Shown here: positions 34,462 to 43,202 of the stretch, one piece after another
Position numbering within the stretch: the stretch's first letter is position 1
Layout of the letters: every line of letters starts with the position of its first letter
Assembly: GCA_964539095.1 (NCBI GenBank)
Contig: CAZIFL010000002.1
Coordinates: 145,674 to 209,673, forward strand
Direction: 5' to 3'
Origin: DAIPKP01 sp964539095
GTDB lineage: Bacteria > Synergistota > Synergistia > Synergistales > Aminiphilaceae
Length of the DNA: 64,000 bases
Translations under genes and position numbers: made by a program
The notes under the pieces: generated by a model
Database searches by the model: none
Told to the model about the DNA's origin: nothing
The model's input: only the letters and a program-made list of their open reading frames with translations

Positions 34462-35468
34462 TGGACAGGCTTCCTCACGAGCGAGAGGGAAACCAACGCA
34501 CCCTAGAGGAGCTTCTGGAGGTGGGGCGGAGAGTTCTTCGGGCGGAAGCGGAGGCCCTTTTGGAGAGTGCGGCAAAACTTGATACCGCCATGGCGGAGGC
34601 CGCCAGAAGCATTCACTGTTGCAAGGGGCGTCTTGTGGTCTCCGGACTGGGGAAATCCGGTCTCATCGGCCGCAAAATTGCCGCCACCTTCGCCTCTCTG
34701 GGAACCCCCTCCTTCTTTCTGCACGCTTCCGAGGGAGCCCACGGGGATCTCGGCATGGTCTGCCGGGAGGATGTGGGGCTCTTTTTGAGTAACAGCGGGG
34801 AGACCCGGGAGGTGCTGGAGCTGCTCCCCTACTTTCGCCGTCTTGGAGCCACTATCATTGCCATGACGGGAAATCTCTCTTCCCGGCTCGCCAGGGAGGC
34901 GGATTTGGTGCTCTGTAGCCGGGTGGAGCGGGAGGCGGATCCTTTGGGGCTTGCCCCCACCAGCAGCACCACCCTGCAGCTCGCTCTGGGGGATGCTCTG
35001 GCAGGAATGGTAACGGAGATTCGAGGGCTCCGGCGGGAGGATTTTGCCCTCTTCCATCCCGGAGGAAGCCTGGGAAGGCGGCTCCTTCTTCGGGTGCATG
35101 ACGTTATGGGGGGGGCGGATCGGCTTCCTCTGGTACGGGAGGGGGCGAGCGTGAAGGAGGCCCTCTTCTCCATCACCAGCAAGGGGTACGGGGCCACTCT
35201 GGTGGTGAACGATTCCGGAGAGCTTCGGGGGATCTTCACCGATGGGGATCTGCGCCGTCTTGTGGAGGATCGGGGGGCCGAAGCCTTTGCCCTCCCCGTG
35301 GAGAGCGTGATGACCCACTCTCCCCGGGTGATTGCTCCGGATCGCCTCGCGGCGGAGGCGGTGCTGCTCATGGAACAGCATGAGGTCTCCGTGCTGGTGG
35401 TGGCGAAGGAGAGCCGCCCCGTGGGGATGGTGCATCTCCACGATCTTCTCAAGGCCGGGGTGGCCTGA
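34461..35468 (+). CDS. kdsD: Arabinose-5-phosphate isomerase (SIS plus CBS domains)
   Basis: Turns ribulose 5-phosphate into arabinose 5-phosphate, the precursor for KdsA. 335 residues. SIS domain (~residues 40-185) with VVSGLGKSGLIGRKIAATFA, HASEGAHGDLGM, LLSNSGETREV-type loop and LAPTSSTTLQLALGDAL, then two CBS domains (~215-335; VHDVMGGADRLPLV and VMTHSPRVIAPDRLAAEA). This is the full-length KdsD/GutQ architecture. ATG 34461 overlaps the kdsA stop by one base (TAATG). Lies between kdsA and waaA, so KdsD is preferred over GutQ. Confidence 0.93.
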   Translation: MDRLPHEREGNQRTLEELLEVGRRVLRAEAEALLESAAKLDTAMAEAARSIHCCKGRLVVSGLGKSGLIGRKIAATFASLGTPSFFLHASEGAHGDLGMVCREDVGLFLSNSGETREVLELLPYFRRLGATIIAMTGNLSSRLAREADLVLCSRVEREADPLGLAPTSSTTLQLALGDALAGMVTEIRGLRREDFALFHPGGSLGRRLLLRVHDVMGGADRLPLVREGASVKEALFSITSKGYGATLVVNDSGELRGIFTDGDLRRLVEDRGAEAFALPVESVMTHSPRVIAPDRLAAEAVLLMEQHEVSVLVVAKESRPVGMVHLHDLLKAGVA

Positions 35469-35475
35469 GAACCCC

Positions 35476-36723
35476 ATGTTTGCCGCTGGGCTCTACCGAT
35501 GGGGGATTACCGGGGGATATTTTCTGCTCTATCCCTGGCTCCGAAAAAAATATGCCCCGGGTTTTGACGAACGCCGGGGGATCTACGACGAGGGGTTGAA
35601 GGCCCTGGGGGAGCAGCGTCCCTTGTGGGTGCATGGAGTTTCCGTGGGGGAGGTGCAGTCTGCGGCTTCTTTGGTGGAGGCCATGGGGGAGGAGCTTCCG
35701 GGGCCTCTTCTTTTTTCCACCATCACTCCCACGGGGCGCCGGATGGGGGAGTTGCTTCTGGGTTCCCGGGTGGACCGGTTCTTCTACTACCCCTGGGACG
35801 TTCCCCGCATGGTTCGGGCCGCGGTGAACACTCTCAATCCCAGGATCTACATCACTCTGGAAACCGAAGTGTGGCCCTCCCTCCTGGAAGAACTTCAGGC
35901 ACGAAAGATCCCCGCCTTTCTCGTGAACGGCCGCTTCTCCCATCGCACCCTGGCCAGGGGAAAACGGTGGAAGCAATTTTACGCCCAGACCCTTAATCGC
36001 TTTGAAAAACTCTATCTTCGGAGCGACGAAGAAAAGCTCCGAGCCCTCTCTCTGGGAGTGAACCCTGAGAAAATCCGGGTTACCGGAGAGAGCAAGGCCG
36101 GGGCTATTTTGGCACGAAAAGCTCAAAAACCGGAGAACCTCCCCTCCTTTGGAGAGGGGCCTCCTATCTTTCTGGGGGGGAGCACCCATTCCGGGGAGGA
36201 GTCGGTGCTCCTTGCAGCTTATGAGGCCCTTCGCCGGGAGGGGGATAAGGTTCGGTTGATTCTCGTTCCCCGGCACCCCGAGCGGGCGGCGGAGGTGGCA
36301 AAAGAGGCCCGGGAGTACGCTTCTTCCGTGAGGCTTCTCTCGGAATGTCCCGGAGAAGCGTCTTGGGATATCCTCGTGGTGGATCGTATCGGGGTGCTCT
36401 TTTATCTCTATCCTCGGGCTCGGGGAGCCTTCATCGGAGGGAGCCTGGTGCCCAGGGGGGGGCAGAATCTTTTAGAGCCCGCCGCCTGGGGTGTTCCCAT
36501 CCAGCACGGTCCTCATATGGAGGATTTTGCCCCTCTCGCCCGGGATTTGAAGGAGCGAGGATGCAGCCGGGAGATCTCTTCTGCGGAAGATCTTGCCCGG
36601 GAGTGGCGGGCCTGCCTGCAGGATCCGGGGCGCGGGGAGGAGGCAAAACGAGGGATTGCTTACGTGGAATCCCTGGATGGAGCTTCCCGGAAGGCCTGGG
36701 AAGAGATTCGGGGATATCTTTGA
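35476..36723 (+). CDS. waaA: 3-deoxy-D-manno-octulosonic acid transferase
   Basis: Inner-membrane GT30 enzyme that adds Kdo (or 8-amino-Kdo) to lipid A. 415 residues from ATG 35476, eight bases after kdsD. N-terminal membrane anchor (YRWGITGGYFLLYPWLRKKY), acceptor domain with VHGVSVGEVQSAASLVEAM (~residues 53-71), FSTITPTGRRMGE and ETEVWPSLLEEL, and donor domain with FLGGSTHSGEE, VPRHPERAAEVA and GAFIGGSLVPRGGQNLLEPA. How many residues are added cannot be read from sequence. It is the last clear member of the lipid A operon. Confidence 0.94.
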   Translation: MFAAGLYRWGITGGYFLLYPWLRKKYAPGFDERRGIYDEGLKALGEQRPLWVHGVSVGEVQSAASLVEAMGEELPGPLLFSTITPTGRRMGELLLGSRVDRFFYYPWDVPRMVRAAVNTLNPRIYITLETEVWPSLLEELQARKIPAFLVNGRFSHRTLARGKRWKQFYAQTLNRFEKLYLRSDEEKLRALSLGVNPEKIRVTGESKAGAILARKAQKPENLPSFGEGPPIFLGGSTHSGEESVLLAAYEALRREGDKVRLILVPRHPERAAEVAKEAREYASSVRLLSECPGEASWDILVVDRIGVLFYLYPRARGAFIGGSLVPRGGQNLLEPAAWGVPIQHGPHMEDFAPLARDLKERGCSREISSAEDLAREWRACLQDPGRGEEAKRGIAYVESLDGASRKAWEEIRGYL

Positions 36724-36870
36724 TCTCCGGATTTTTGGCGATGTTTTCCGGGATAGGAAGAATTGAAGCCGAAAAGGACGAACGGGCATGGGGAAAAACA
36801 GGAAAAATTCGTGTTCCCGGATTTGGATTCCCTCGGGGAATATCTCAGTTATGTGCGGAGGAGAAAAAAC

Positions 36871-37428
36871 GTGAAGATCATGGTGCGCCAGGCGGAAGAG
36901 CGGGATGCCGAACAGATCGCCGCTATTTACGCTCACAAGTCGGTGATGGCCCAGACGAGCCAGCTTCCCTATAGGTCCGAAACCTTTTGGAAAAATTTCT
37001 ATGCCTCCCGAGGTGGGGATTGTCTGGAGCTTGTGGCTCTTTTGGATTCTCAGGTGGCGGGGCATATGGGAATCCTTCTCAACCGCGATCCGAGACGTAA
37101 ACACGTGGGGAGCTTTGGCATGGCGGTACATCCGGAGTTCCAGAGAAAAGGCTGCGGCAGGGCCCTCATGGAAGAGCTTAGGGATCTTTCGGATAACTGG
37201 CTCAATCTTCTGCGGCTGGAACTCCAGGTCTTTTCGGACAACCTCCCCGCCATAGAACTCTACCGGGCCTTTGGTTTCACCGTGGAAGGGGAAAGCAGAT
37301 ATTCTCTCTTCAAAGAGGGTAGCTATGCCCACAGCTATACCATGGTTCGGTTTCACCCCGCCTGGGAGCTGTCCCGACCCTTTTTATCCACGGTGAGGGA
37401 TGCGAAAGACTCCATGGCCATAGAATAA
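36871..37428 (+). CDS. GNAT family N-acetyltransferase
   Basis: 185 residues from GTG 36871, preceded by GGAGGAG at the right distance; the frame is open to 36763 but without similarity or a ribosome site. The acetyl-CoA-binding core is FGMAVHPEFQRKGCGRALMEEL (positions ~84-105, split by the beta4-alpha3 loop), followed by LELQVFSDNLPAIELYRAFGF, typical of GNATs acting on amino groups of small molecules or peptides. N-terminal half VRQAEERDAEQIAAIY is standard. Substrate unknown. It follows waaA by 147 bases and may no longer be part of that operon. Confidence 0.85.
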   Translation: MKIMVRQAEERDAEQIAAIYAHKSVMAQTSQLPYRSETFWKNFYASRGGDCLELVALLDSQVAGHMGILLNRDPRRKHVGSFGMAVHPEFQRKGCGRALMEELRDLSDNWLNLLRLELQVFSDNLPAIELYRAFGFTVEGESRYSLFKEGSYAHSYTMVRFHPAWELSRPFLSTVRDAKDSMAIE

Positions 37429-37453
37429 GTACAGTTTCGGGAGGAACAGATGT

Positions 37454-38305
37454 ATGCTCTTTGCAGAAATGGAGAGAATTGCGGCAATCCCTGCGACCCC
37501 TTTCGCTTTCTATACAGCGGAGACTTTATGGAACGATCCTTATATTTCGAAACATATGCTTGCGTTGCACCTGGAAGAAAACACGGAACTTGCTTCCCGA
37601 AATAGGTCTTTTATAGAGCGTTCCGTGGCATGGATGTCATCTCTTTTTTCTTTTGGTCCCTCTTTTCAGATTGCGGATTTCGGCTGTGGCCCAGGACTTT
37701 ATACAACCCTTTTTGCCGAGCGGGGAGCTTGTGTGACGGGAATAGATTTTTCGGAACGTTCCATAAATTATGCCCGGGAAACTGCCTTATCGAAGGGCCT
37801 GGATATAGACTATCGGTTTGGGAATTACCTTTTTCTGGAAGGGCTTCAGGAGAATTATTTTAATCTTATTACCATGATTTATTGTGATTTTTGCGCTTTG
37901 AGCCCGGAACAACGGAAAAAATTACTTCGGCGGTTTTTTTCTCTTCTGGTTCCCGGAGGGACAGTGATTCTTGATGTTTTTTCCATGAAATCTTTTGGAG
38001 ATCGTGAGGAAGGTACAGAATGGGGATATCGTTTCATGGACGGTTTTTGGTCCTCCGGACCTTATTACGGATTCCGGAATACCGTGGTTTACAAAGAAGA
38101 ACGGGTGGTGCTCGACAAGTATGATATCGTTGAACCACATGGGACTTTTCAAGTATATAATTGGCTTCAATATTTCGACAAAGCGAACCTTCGAAGGGAG
38201 CTCGAATCTGAAAATTTTGTGATAGAAACCTTTTATGGAGATGTAGAAGGATCAACCGAGGATTCAGGTGCCTCACAGATAGCTGTGATCGCAAGAAAAA
38301 AGTAG
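37454..38305 (+). CDS. Class I SAM-dependent methyltransferase
   Basis: 283 residues. The SAM-binding motif I is IADFGCGPGLYTTLFAERG (~residues 73-91), motif II GIDFSERSINYA, later ITMIYCDFCAL and GGTVILDVFS, a full class I Rossmann fold. The substrate domain is not recognised. The DNA is visibly richer in A+T than the genes around it, with more AAA/ATT codons, so it may be a recent arrival or a differently evolving gene. Start ATG 37454 has GGAGG 12 bases upstream. Ends at a perfect bidirectional terminator facing the chemoreceptor. Confidence 0.85.
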   Translation: MLFAEMERIAAIPATPFAFYTAETLWNDPYISKHMLALHLEENTELASRNRSFIERSVAWMSSLFSFGPSFQIADFGCGPGLYTTLFAERGACVTGIDFSERSINYARETALSKGLDIDYRFGNYLFLEGLQENYFNLITMIYCDFCALSPEQRKKLLRRFFSLLVPGGTVILDVFSMKSFGDREEGTEWGYRFMDGFWSSGPYYGFRNTVVYKEERVVLDKYDIVEPHGTFQVYNWLQYFDKANLRRELESENFVIETFYGDVEGSTEDSGASQIAVIARKK

Positions 38306-38326
38306 CTGTTTTCGTTTTTTTCAAAA

Positions 38327-38376
38327 CATTCACGAAAGAAGCCGGAGAGGATCCTCTCCGGCTTCTTTCGTGAATG
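38327..38376. terminator. Perfect 50-base palindrome, bidirectional terminator
   Basis: Arms CATTCACGAAAGAAGCCGG... of 23 bases on either side of GATC, fully symmetric. It lies between two convergent genes (methyltransferase ending 38305, chemoreceptor ending 38387). T-rich tracts are present on each exit side, weakest on the plus strand (TGGTTTTT). Confidence 0.85.
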
Positions 38377-38386
38377 TGGTTTTTAA

Positions 38387-40411
38387 CTATCCTTTGGGAA
38401 GAGCTCGTACTGAAGAACTTTCCTCCAAAGTAAAATGCTCCAGCATTTTTTTCAGATCCTCCGCATTTTCTCCAAGAGCATCTCCCTCTCCAGAAAGTTC
38501 TTTCGCCACAGTGGCATTTTCCTGAATAACTTCTGCAATACGCTGGATGCTCTCGGTGACCTCCAGAGTTGCCCGGGAGAGCTTTTCCACGGATTGATCC
38601 ATCTCCTGGCTCGAAGCGGCCTGTTCCTGGGCTCCTGCCGCCACGTTTTGCATGGCCTGGTTGACGGTCATCACCGATTCGAGAGCCTGATCCAGCATGT
38701 TCTGGGCCGTCAGGGCTCTTTGAGATGTGTTTTCCAAGGATCCCAGGGATTTTTCAGTGGAGTTCATGGACTCTCTTGCCCGGTTTTTCAGCTCCTCCAT
38801 AAGGCTGCTCACCTGACGAGCCGCCTGGTTGCTCTCTTCTGCCAGTTTGCGTACCTCTTCTGCCACCACTGCGAAGCCCCGTCCCGCCTCTCCTGCCCGG
38901 GCGGCTTCGATGGCGGCATTCAGGGCGAGAAGGTTCGTTTGATCCGCAATGGAGGTGATGGTGGTGACAAAGGAGCCGATCTGTGTCACCGAAGAACCCA
39001 AAACGTTCATGCTCTCACCGGTAGTACGGGAGGATTCGGTGATTTGTCGAATTTCTTGAATTACCTGACGCACCTCTCCCACCGCTTCTTCTGCGGTTTT
39101 ACCCATCACAGAGGAGGCCTCCGCCCCTTCCGAAGCTGCGTTGGAGACGGTGGCTGCGCTGGCTGCGATCTCCTCAATACCCCCTCGAATCTGTTCCAGG
39201 GAGGTGCTGTTTTCTTCCGAAGCGGACTCCACATCCTGAGCCATTTTTGCCGCATGCTCCATGGATTCTTCGGAGTTTCGAGATGCTCTCTGGAGATTGG
39301 AGGCTAGGGAGGTGAGGTTGCCGAAGGAGGAGGTGATGCCCGAAAAAAGATTCCGGAGTTCTTCCACTGTTTGATCCAGATTTTCCGCGAGATCCCCGAA
39401 TTCATCCTTGGAATGTGTCTCGGAGCGGATGGCAAGATTGCCCCGAGCGATCTGTTCTGCAAGAAGGTTCATCCTTTTGAGGGGCCTGAGAATTCTGCGA
39501 ACCAGAAATGCCATGAGAAGAATAGCCAGAAGAAGCCCCCCGGTACCAACCCCTAGGGTGAGCAGAAGTACCTGCCGGGAGATTTGCCGTAGGTTGTCTA
39601 CGGATCTCCCTGCGAAGGAGATGCCGATGCTCTCCCCCGAAGGCCCTTTCAGGGGGATATAGGCGGTGATATAGGGAATGCCGAGAATATCCGCCCTTCC
39701 CGTAAAGGTTCGCCCCCGGGTGAGCACCTCTTCCGCCACCGAGGGATCCAGAGTGGTGCCTACCGCACGGCTGCCGTTCTGCTGTATGGTTGTCATAAGC
39801 CGGACATTGCCGAGAAAAATGGTAAAGTCCGTACCGAAACGTTCCTTCATGGCATCCACGAAGGCCGGCGTGTCGAGGCGTATCCCGGTAGAGACTACTC
39901 CCACAAGTTTGCCCTCAAGATATACCGGGGCCCCCGCCCGGGCGGAGAGAGGCACCGCCGTACCCGCTTCCACCGCTGCCAGAACCTTGCCTTCCATGGC
40001 GGCTTTCACGTTTGCCTGGGAGGCCACGGAATCTCCGAACTTCTCTGGTTGATGGCTTCGCAGTAAGACCATTCCTTTGGGGTCACTGAGGGTCACAAAG
40101 TCCATCTGCATCTCTTGCAGCAGAGGCAGGACCAATTGAAGTAGCTTGTTTCGATCGTTCTCTTGAAGAGCTTTTCCGAGATCCGAGCGGAAGGAAAGGG
40201 CCAGAGCGGCGTTTTTTGCATGAGAAACTTCGTTTCTCATGGATGTGAGAAGCCCCCGGGCCCCTGTGAGAGCCTGTTCTTCGGCGGTGGAGTACACCAC
40301 GTTGGTGAAGAGGTTGGTTATGGGAATGCTGATGGCCAGAATGAGAAAGATAAAGAGTGGAATAATGGCTAAGGATATTTTCCGGGCTACCCCAAGTCGG
40401 ATTATGCGCAT
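38387..40411 (-). CDS. Methyl-accepting chemotaxis protein with Cache sensor
   Basis: Transmembrane chemoreceptor of 674 residues. Helix 1 (~residues 10-35) and helix 2 (~285-308) flank a periplasmic Cache-type sensor (~40-280) with VYLEGKLVGVVSTGIRLDT. A HAMP domain (RRILRPLKRMNLLAEQIA) follows. The cytoplasmic signalling rod has the conserved tip SIADQTNLLALNAAIEAARA and GRGFAVVAEEVRKLAEES (~485-525). No clear CheR-docking pentapeptide at the C-terminus. The ligand is unknown; Cache receptors often bind amino or organic acids. Minus strand, single gene, with a TATAAT at 40463-40468 about 50 bases upstream. No other chemotaxis or flagellar gene is in the window. Confidence 0.93.
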   Translation of the reverse strand: MRIIRLGVARKISLAIIPLFIFLILAISIPITNLFTNVVYSTAEEQALTGARGLLTSMRNEVSHAKNAALALSFRSDLGKALQENDRNKLLQLVLPLLQEMQMDFVTLSDPKGMVLLRSHQPEKFGDSVASQANVKAAMEGKVLAAVEAGTAVPLSARAGAPVYLEGKLVGVVSTGIRLDTPAFVDAMKERFGTDFTIFLGNVRLMTTIQQNGSRAVGTTLDPSVAEEVLTRGRTFTGRADILGIPYITAYIPLKGPSGESIGISFAGRSVDNLRQISRQVLLLTLGVGTGGLLLAILLMAFLVRRILRPLKRMNLLAEQIARGNLAIRSETHSKDEFGDLAENLDQTVEELRNLFSGITSSFGNLTSLASNLQRASRNSEESMEHAAKMAQDVESASEENSTSLEQIRGGIEEIAASAATVSNAASEGAEASSVMGKTAEEAVGEVRQVIQEIRQITESSRTTGESMNVLGSSVTQIGSFVTTITSIADQTNLLALNAAIEAARAGEAGRGFAVVAEEVRKLAEESNQAARQVSSLMEELKNRARESMNSTEKSLGSLENTSQRALTAQNMLDQALESVMTVNQAMQNVAAGAQEQAASSQEMDQSVEKLSRATLEVTESIQRIAEVIQENATVAKELSGEGDALGENAEDLKKMLEHFTLEESSSVRALPKG

Positions 40412-40917
40412 TTTTAATTTCTCCTTCTTGTAAATTTGTTTGAGAGAATACCAAACGTTTGCATTATAACGTGGGAAGAAACATTTTTGTATCTTTTATT
40501 CTGAAGAGAGATGAAATTTCGATCCTCTCCAATAATAGACAGGCATGGAGGGTTTTTCCGCTCACAAAGCGGTTTCCGTTTACATATGGCACTCTGTGAA
40601 CTCCGAGAACCGGAGCAGCAAAGCAAGGGGATGGTTTGACCACGCTTAGAGCAGAGAGGAGACATAAGCGAGAATTTCATTAAATGCTACGCGATACATA
40701 ATTCCTAAAAAACTCTAAAATTTCGAACAGAAGAGCGCTCTCTTTCCGTGTATCCAAGTGCCTATAACCGGGAAGGCCTCAGGGAGGGTATAATGGTCGG
40801 AGAGGTCCAAGATCAATAAACATAATGTCCGGAGCAAAAAGCTTGCCTTCTCTTTTGGGGGAAGCTCCTGGAGGAAAGGCCTTTGTGCGAGAGGACGTAA
40901 TACAAGCGAGGTTGATC
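40412..40917. other. 506-base gap between divergent chemoreceptor and ATP-grasp genes
   Basis: A+T-rich and free of convincing genes on either strand. It holds the presumed promoters of both flanking genes. I see no RNA gene or repeat. The frame open from 40825 to the ATP-grasp gene has no ribosome site. Confidence 0.6.
40463..40468 (-). promoter_or_regulatory. Putative -10 box for the chemoreceptor gene
   Basis: TATAAT on the minus strand, 52 bases from the ATG; no good -35 hexamer was found at 16-18 bases, so confidence is limited. Confidence 0.35.
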
Positions 40918-41805
40918 ATGTCTGGAACTGTTGATGGAAGAAAGGGACTCATAACTTTCACCACCTGCTCGGAATATCCTTCCTTTTCGGAGAGCGATGT
41001 TTTTCTTGCGAAGGCTCTGATGGAACGGGGTTTCCGGGTTGTCCCCGTGGTTTGGAATGAAGATGCGGCTTTCTTGGAGGAGAGCGATCTGGTGCTTTTC
41101 CGGGCCCATTGGGATTACCATCTCTTTCTGGAGGATTTTTCACGGTGGCTTGAGGAGCTTGAGACGAAGGAGATTCCTCTCCGGAATCTTCCACAGCTCG
41201 TACGCTGGAATCTCACGAAGGAATATCTTTTTGATCTTGCCCGTTGGGGTGTACCTATTCCCCATACGGAAATTCTCTCTCCCGGAGATGATGTGCACGA
41301 ATGCTACCGGCGACGCGGATGGTCGCGGGGAGTTCTGAAGCCTCTAGCGGGGGCTAGCGGGCATCTCGTGGAGAGTCTCGGCTATGATGAGCTGGAATGG
41401 TGGCACCACACTCTGCGCCAAAAGAATATTCAGGGGGTTTGGCTTGTCCAGGAGTTTTTGCCCGAGATTGAAGGTGGGGAAATTTCCCTGATCTTTCTGA
41501 ACGGGCGATATTCCCACGGAGTTTTGAAGAAGCCTCGTCCGGGAGAGTTTCGAACCAACGGAAAATTCCAGGCGGAGATTTTCCGCCATGAGGTTTCCGA
41601 GAAGGTGCTTTCCCAAGCTTGCAGGGTTTTTGATTATCTTCCAGAAGTTCCGCTATATGCCCGGATTGACGGGGTAATGTCCCCTCGGGGGGAATTTCGC
41701 CTTTTGGAGCTGGAACTTAATGAGCCGAGTCTTTACTTCCAATTCGCTCCGGAGAAGGCCGCTGGCTTTGCCCGTGATATTGAAGCTGTGGTATGTCCCG
41801 TATAG
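40918..41805 (+). CDS. ATP-grasp domain protein (DcsG/RimK-like)
   Basis: 295-residue ATP-grasp ligase, expected to join a carboxylate to an amine with ATP. N-terminal pre-ATP-grasp part (ESDLVLFRAHWDYHLFLEDF), then KEYLFDLARWGVPIPHTE, the ATP-binding GVLKPLAGASGHLVE (~residues 140-154), VWLVQEFLPEIEGGEISLIF, GEFRTNGKFQ and the metal-binding end FRLLELELNEPSLYF. It resembles the family of D-cycloserine cyclo-ligase DcsG and prokaryotic glutathione-synthetase-like proteins. Substrate unknown. ATG 40918 has GAGG six bases upstream; the earlier ATG at 40825 does not. No biosynthetic partners adjoin. Confidence 0.8.
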   Translation: MSGTVDGRKGLITFTTCSEYPSFSESDVFLAKALMERGFRVVPVVWNEDAAFLEESDLVLFRAHWDYHLFLEDFSRWLEELETKEIPLRNLPQLVRWNLTKEYLFDLARWGVPIPHTEILSPGDDVHECYRRRGWSRGVLKPLAGASGHLVESLGYDELEWWHHTLRQKNIQGVWLVQEFLPEIEGGEISLIFLNGRYSHGVLKKPRPGEFRTNGKFQAEIFRHEVSEKVLSQACRVFDYLPEVPLYARIDGVMSPRGEFRLLELELNEPSLYFQFAPEKAAGFARDIEAVVCPV

Positions 41806-41901
41806 AGGAGATCCTCCGGAGATGGAGAATATTTTTTCCGAGAGACCGTGTCGCTCCATTTGTGGTAGTGAAGAAATGTGCGAGAGAGGAGAGAATTCTA
41901 C

Positions 41902-42711
41902 ATGGAATGGTTTGCCGGGCTGCATCCGATCTATCAGGCTCTTTTGGGAACCCTCTTTACCTGGGGGTTCACCGCCCTTGGGGCGGCGGGGGTCTTCTTT
42001 TTCAAGACCATCAAGAAAACTGTGCTGAACAGCATGCTGGGTTTTGCCTCGGGGGTGATGATCGCCGCAAGCTTCTGGTCTCTTCTGGCTCCTGCTATCG
42101 AGATGTCCGAAGAGATGGGGCTCATTCCCTGGCTGCCTCCGGCTCTGGGGTTTCTCGCGGGGGGAGCCTTTCTCTGGGGAGTGGATAAAACCCTTCCTCA
42201 CCTTCATCCGGGGATGAAACGGGAGGAAGCGGAGGGGATCAAGACGGGGTGGCAGCGGAGCGTTCTTCTGGTGCTTGCCATTACCCTGCACAACATCCCC
42301 GAGGGGCTGGCGGTGGGGGTGGCCTTCGGGGCAGCGGCGGCGGAGTTCCCCTCCGGAACTCTTGCGGGAGCTGTGGTGCTTGCCCTGGGGATGGGGATGC
42401 AGAACTTTCCCGAGGGGTTGGCGGTCTCGGTGCCTCTTCGTCGGGAGGGGATGTCCCGGCGAAAGTCCTTCTGGTACGGCCAGCTTTCGGGGGCTGTGGA
42501 GCCTGTGGCGGGGGTTCTCGGTGCCTGGGCGGTACTCTCCATGCGCCCTCTGCTCCCCTATGCTCTGGCCTTTGCGGCGGGGGCCATGATCTACGTGGTG
42601 GTGGAGGAGCTGATCCCCGAGGGGAAGGTGGAACGTCACAGCGATGCTGCCACCATAGGTGCCCTTGTGGGGTTTGCCCTGATGATGATCCTTGATGTGG
42701 CGTTGGGATAG
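41902..42711 (+). CDS. ZIP family metal transporter
   Basis: Zinc/iron permease of 269 residues with eight hydrophobic helices. The metal path motifs are ITLHNIPEGLAVGVAFG in helix IV (~residues 127-143) and MGMQNFPEGLAVSVPL in helix V (~163-178), with an Asn in place of the second histidine as in ZupT-like GufA proteins. A short His-containing loop (PHLHPGMKREE) lies between helices III and IV. ATG 41902, AGGAG ten bases upstream. Direction is import into the cytoplasm; metal preference (Zn, Fe, Mn) cannot be stated. Confidence 0.9.
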   Translation: MEWFAGLHPIYQALLGTLFTWGFTALGAAGVFFFKTIKKTVLNSMLGFASGVMIAASFWSLLAPAIEMSEEMGLIPWLPPALGFLAGGAFLWGVDKTLPHLHPGMKREEAEGIKTGWQRSVLLVLAITLHNIPEGLAVGVAFGAAAAEFPSGTLAGAVVLALGMGMQNFPEGLAVSVPLRREGMSRRKSFWYGQLSGAVEPVAGVLGAWAVLSMRPLLPYALAFAAGAMIYVVVEELIPEGKVERHSDAATIGALVGFALMMILDVALG

Positions 42712-42750
42712 GGGAAATGTGAGAGAAGATCGACTTTTTGGAGGGATTTC

Positions 42751-43188
42751 ATGTATCTTGTAAGCGCTTGTCTTGTGGGGGCGAACTGCCGGTACAATGG
42801 TTCCGGCACCAGGGAAGAGGCGTTGGAGAAGCTTTTTCACCGGGGAGAGGTGCTCCCCCTTTGTCCGGAGGTTCTCGGGGGCCTTCCCATTCCCCGGGAG
42901 TGTTGTGAAATTCAGGTCTTTCAGGGAGAACCCCGGGTTTTAGGGCGTTCCGGAAAGGATTATACCGGAGCTTTTCGGGAAGGAGCCCGGAAAACGTTGG
43001 AAATATGCCGAATCTGTGGTATCACCCAGGCCATTCTTCAACCTCGGAGCCCCTCCTGCGGATGCGGCACCATTTATGACGGCACCTTTTCAGGGACCCT
43101 TGTGGCGGGTATGGGTATCACTGCGGTGCTTCTGCAAAAAGAGGGAATCCGGGTCTGCTCCCTGGAGGAGTGGAGGAAAGGACTCTGA
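42751..43188 (+). CDS. DUF523 family protein
   Basis: 145 residues, the full DUF523 length. Begins YLVSACLVGANCRYNG, continues with LPLCPEVLGGLPIPRECCEI and ends with LQPRSPSCGCGTIYDGTF, so it has many conserved cysteines (CLVG, NCR, LCPE, ECC, SCGCG) that could bind metal or a cluster. Function not established. GGAGGG lies upstream of the ATG. It sits 14 bases ahead of the D-serine dehydratase, likely in the same operon, which hints at a role near sulfur or amino-acid metabolism. Confidence 0.88.
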   Translation: MYLVSACLVGANCRYNGSGTREEALEKLFHRGEVLPLCPEVLGGLPIPRECCEIQVFQGEPRVLGRSGKDYTGAFREGARKTLEICRICGITQAILQPRSPSCGCGTIYDGTFSGTLVAGMGITAVLLQKEGIRVCSLEEWRKGL

Positions 43189-43202
43189 TAGGAGGGGGAG
43201 GT

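Noticed and set aside
36788..36874. 28-codon open frame ahead of the GNAT gene as a leader peptide
   Set aside because: No ribosome site, no attenuator structure, and no amino acid bias.
38327..38376. 50-base palindrome as phage attachment site or operator
   Set aside because: Position between convergent gene ends with T-rich exits fits termination better; no integrase nearby.
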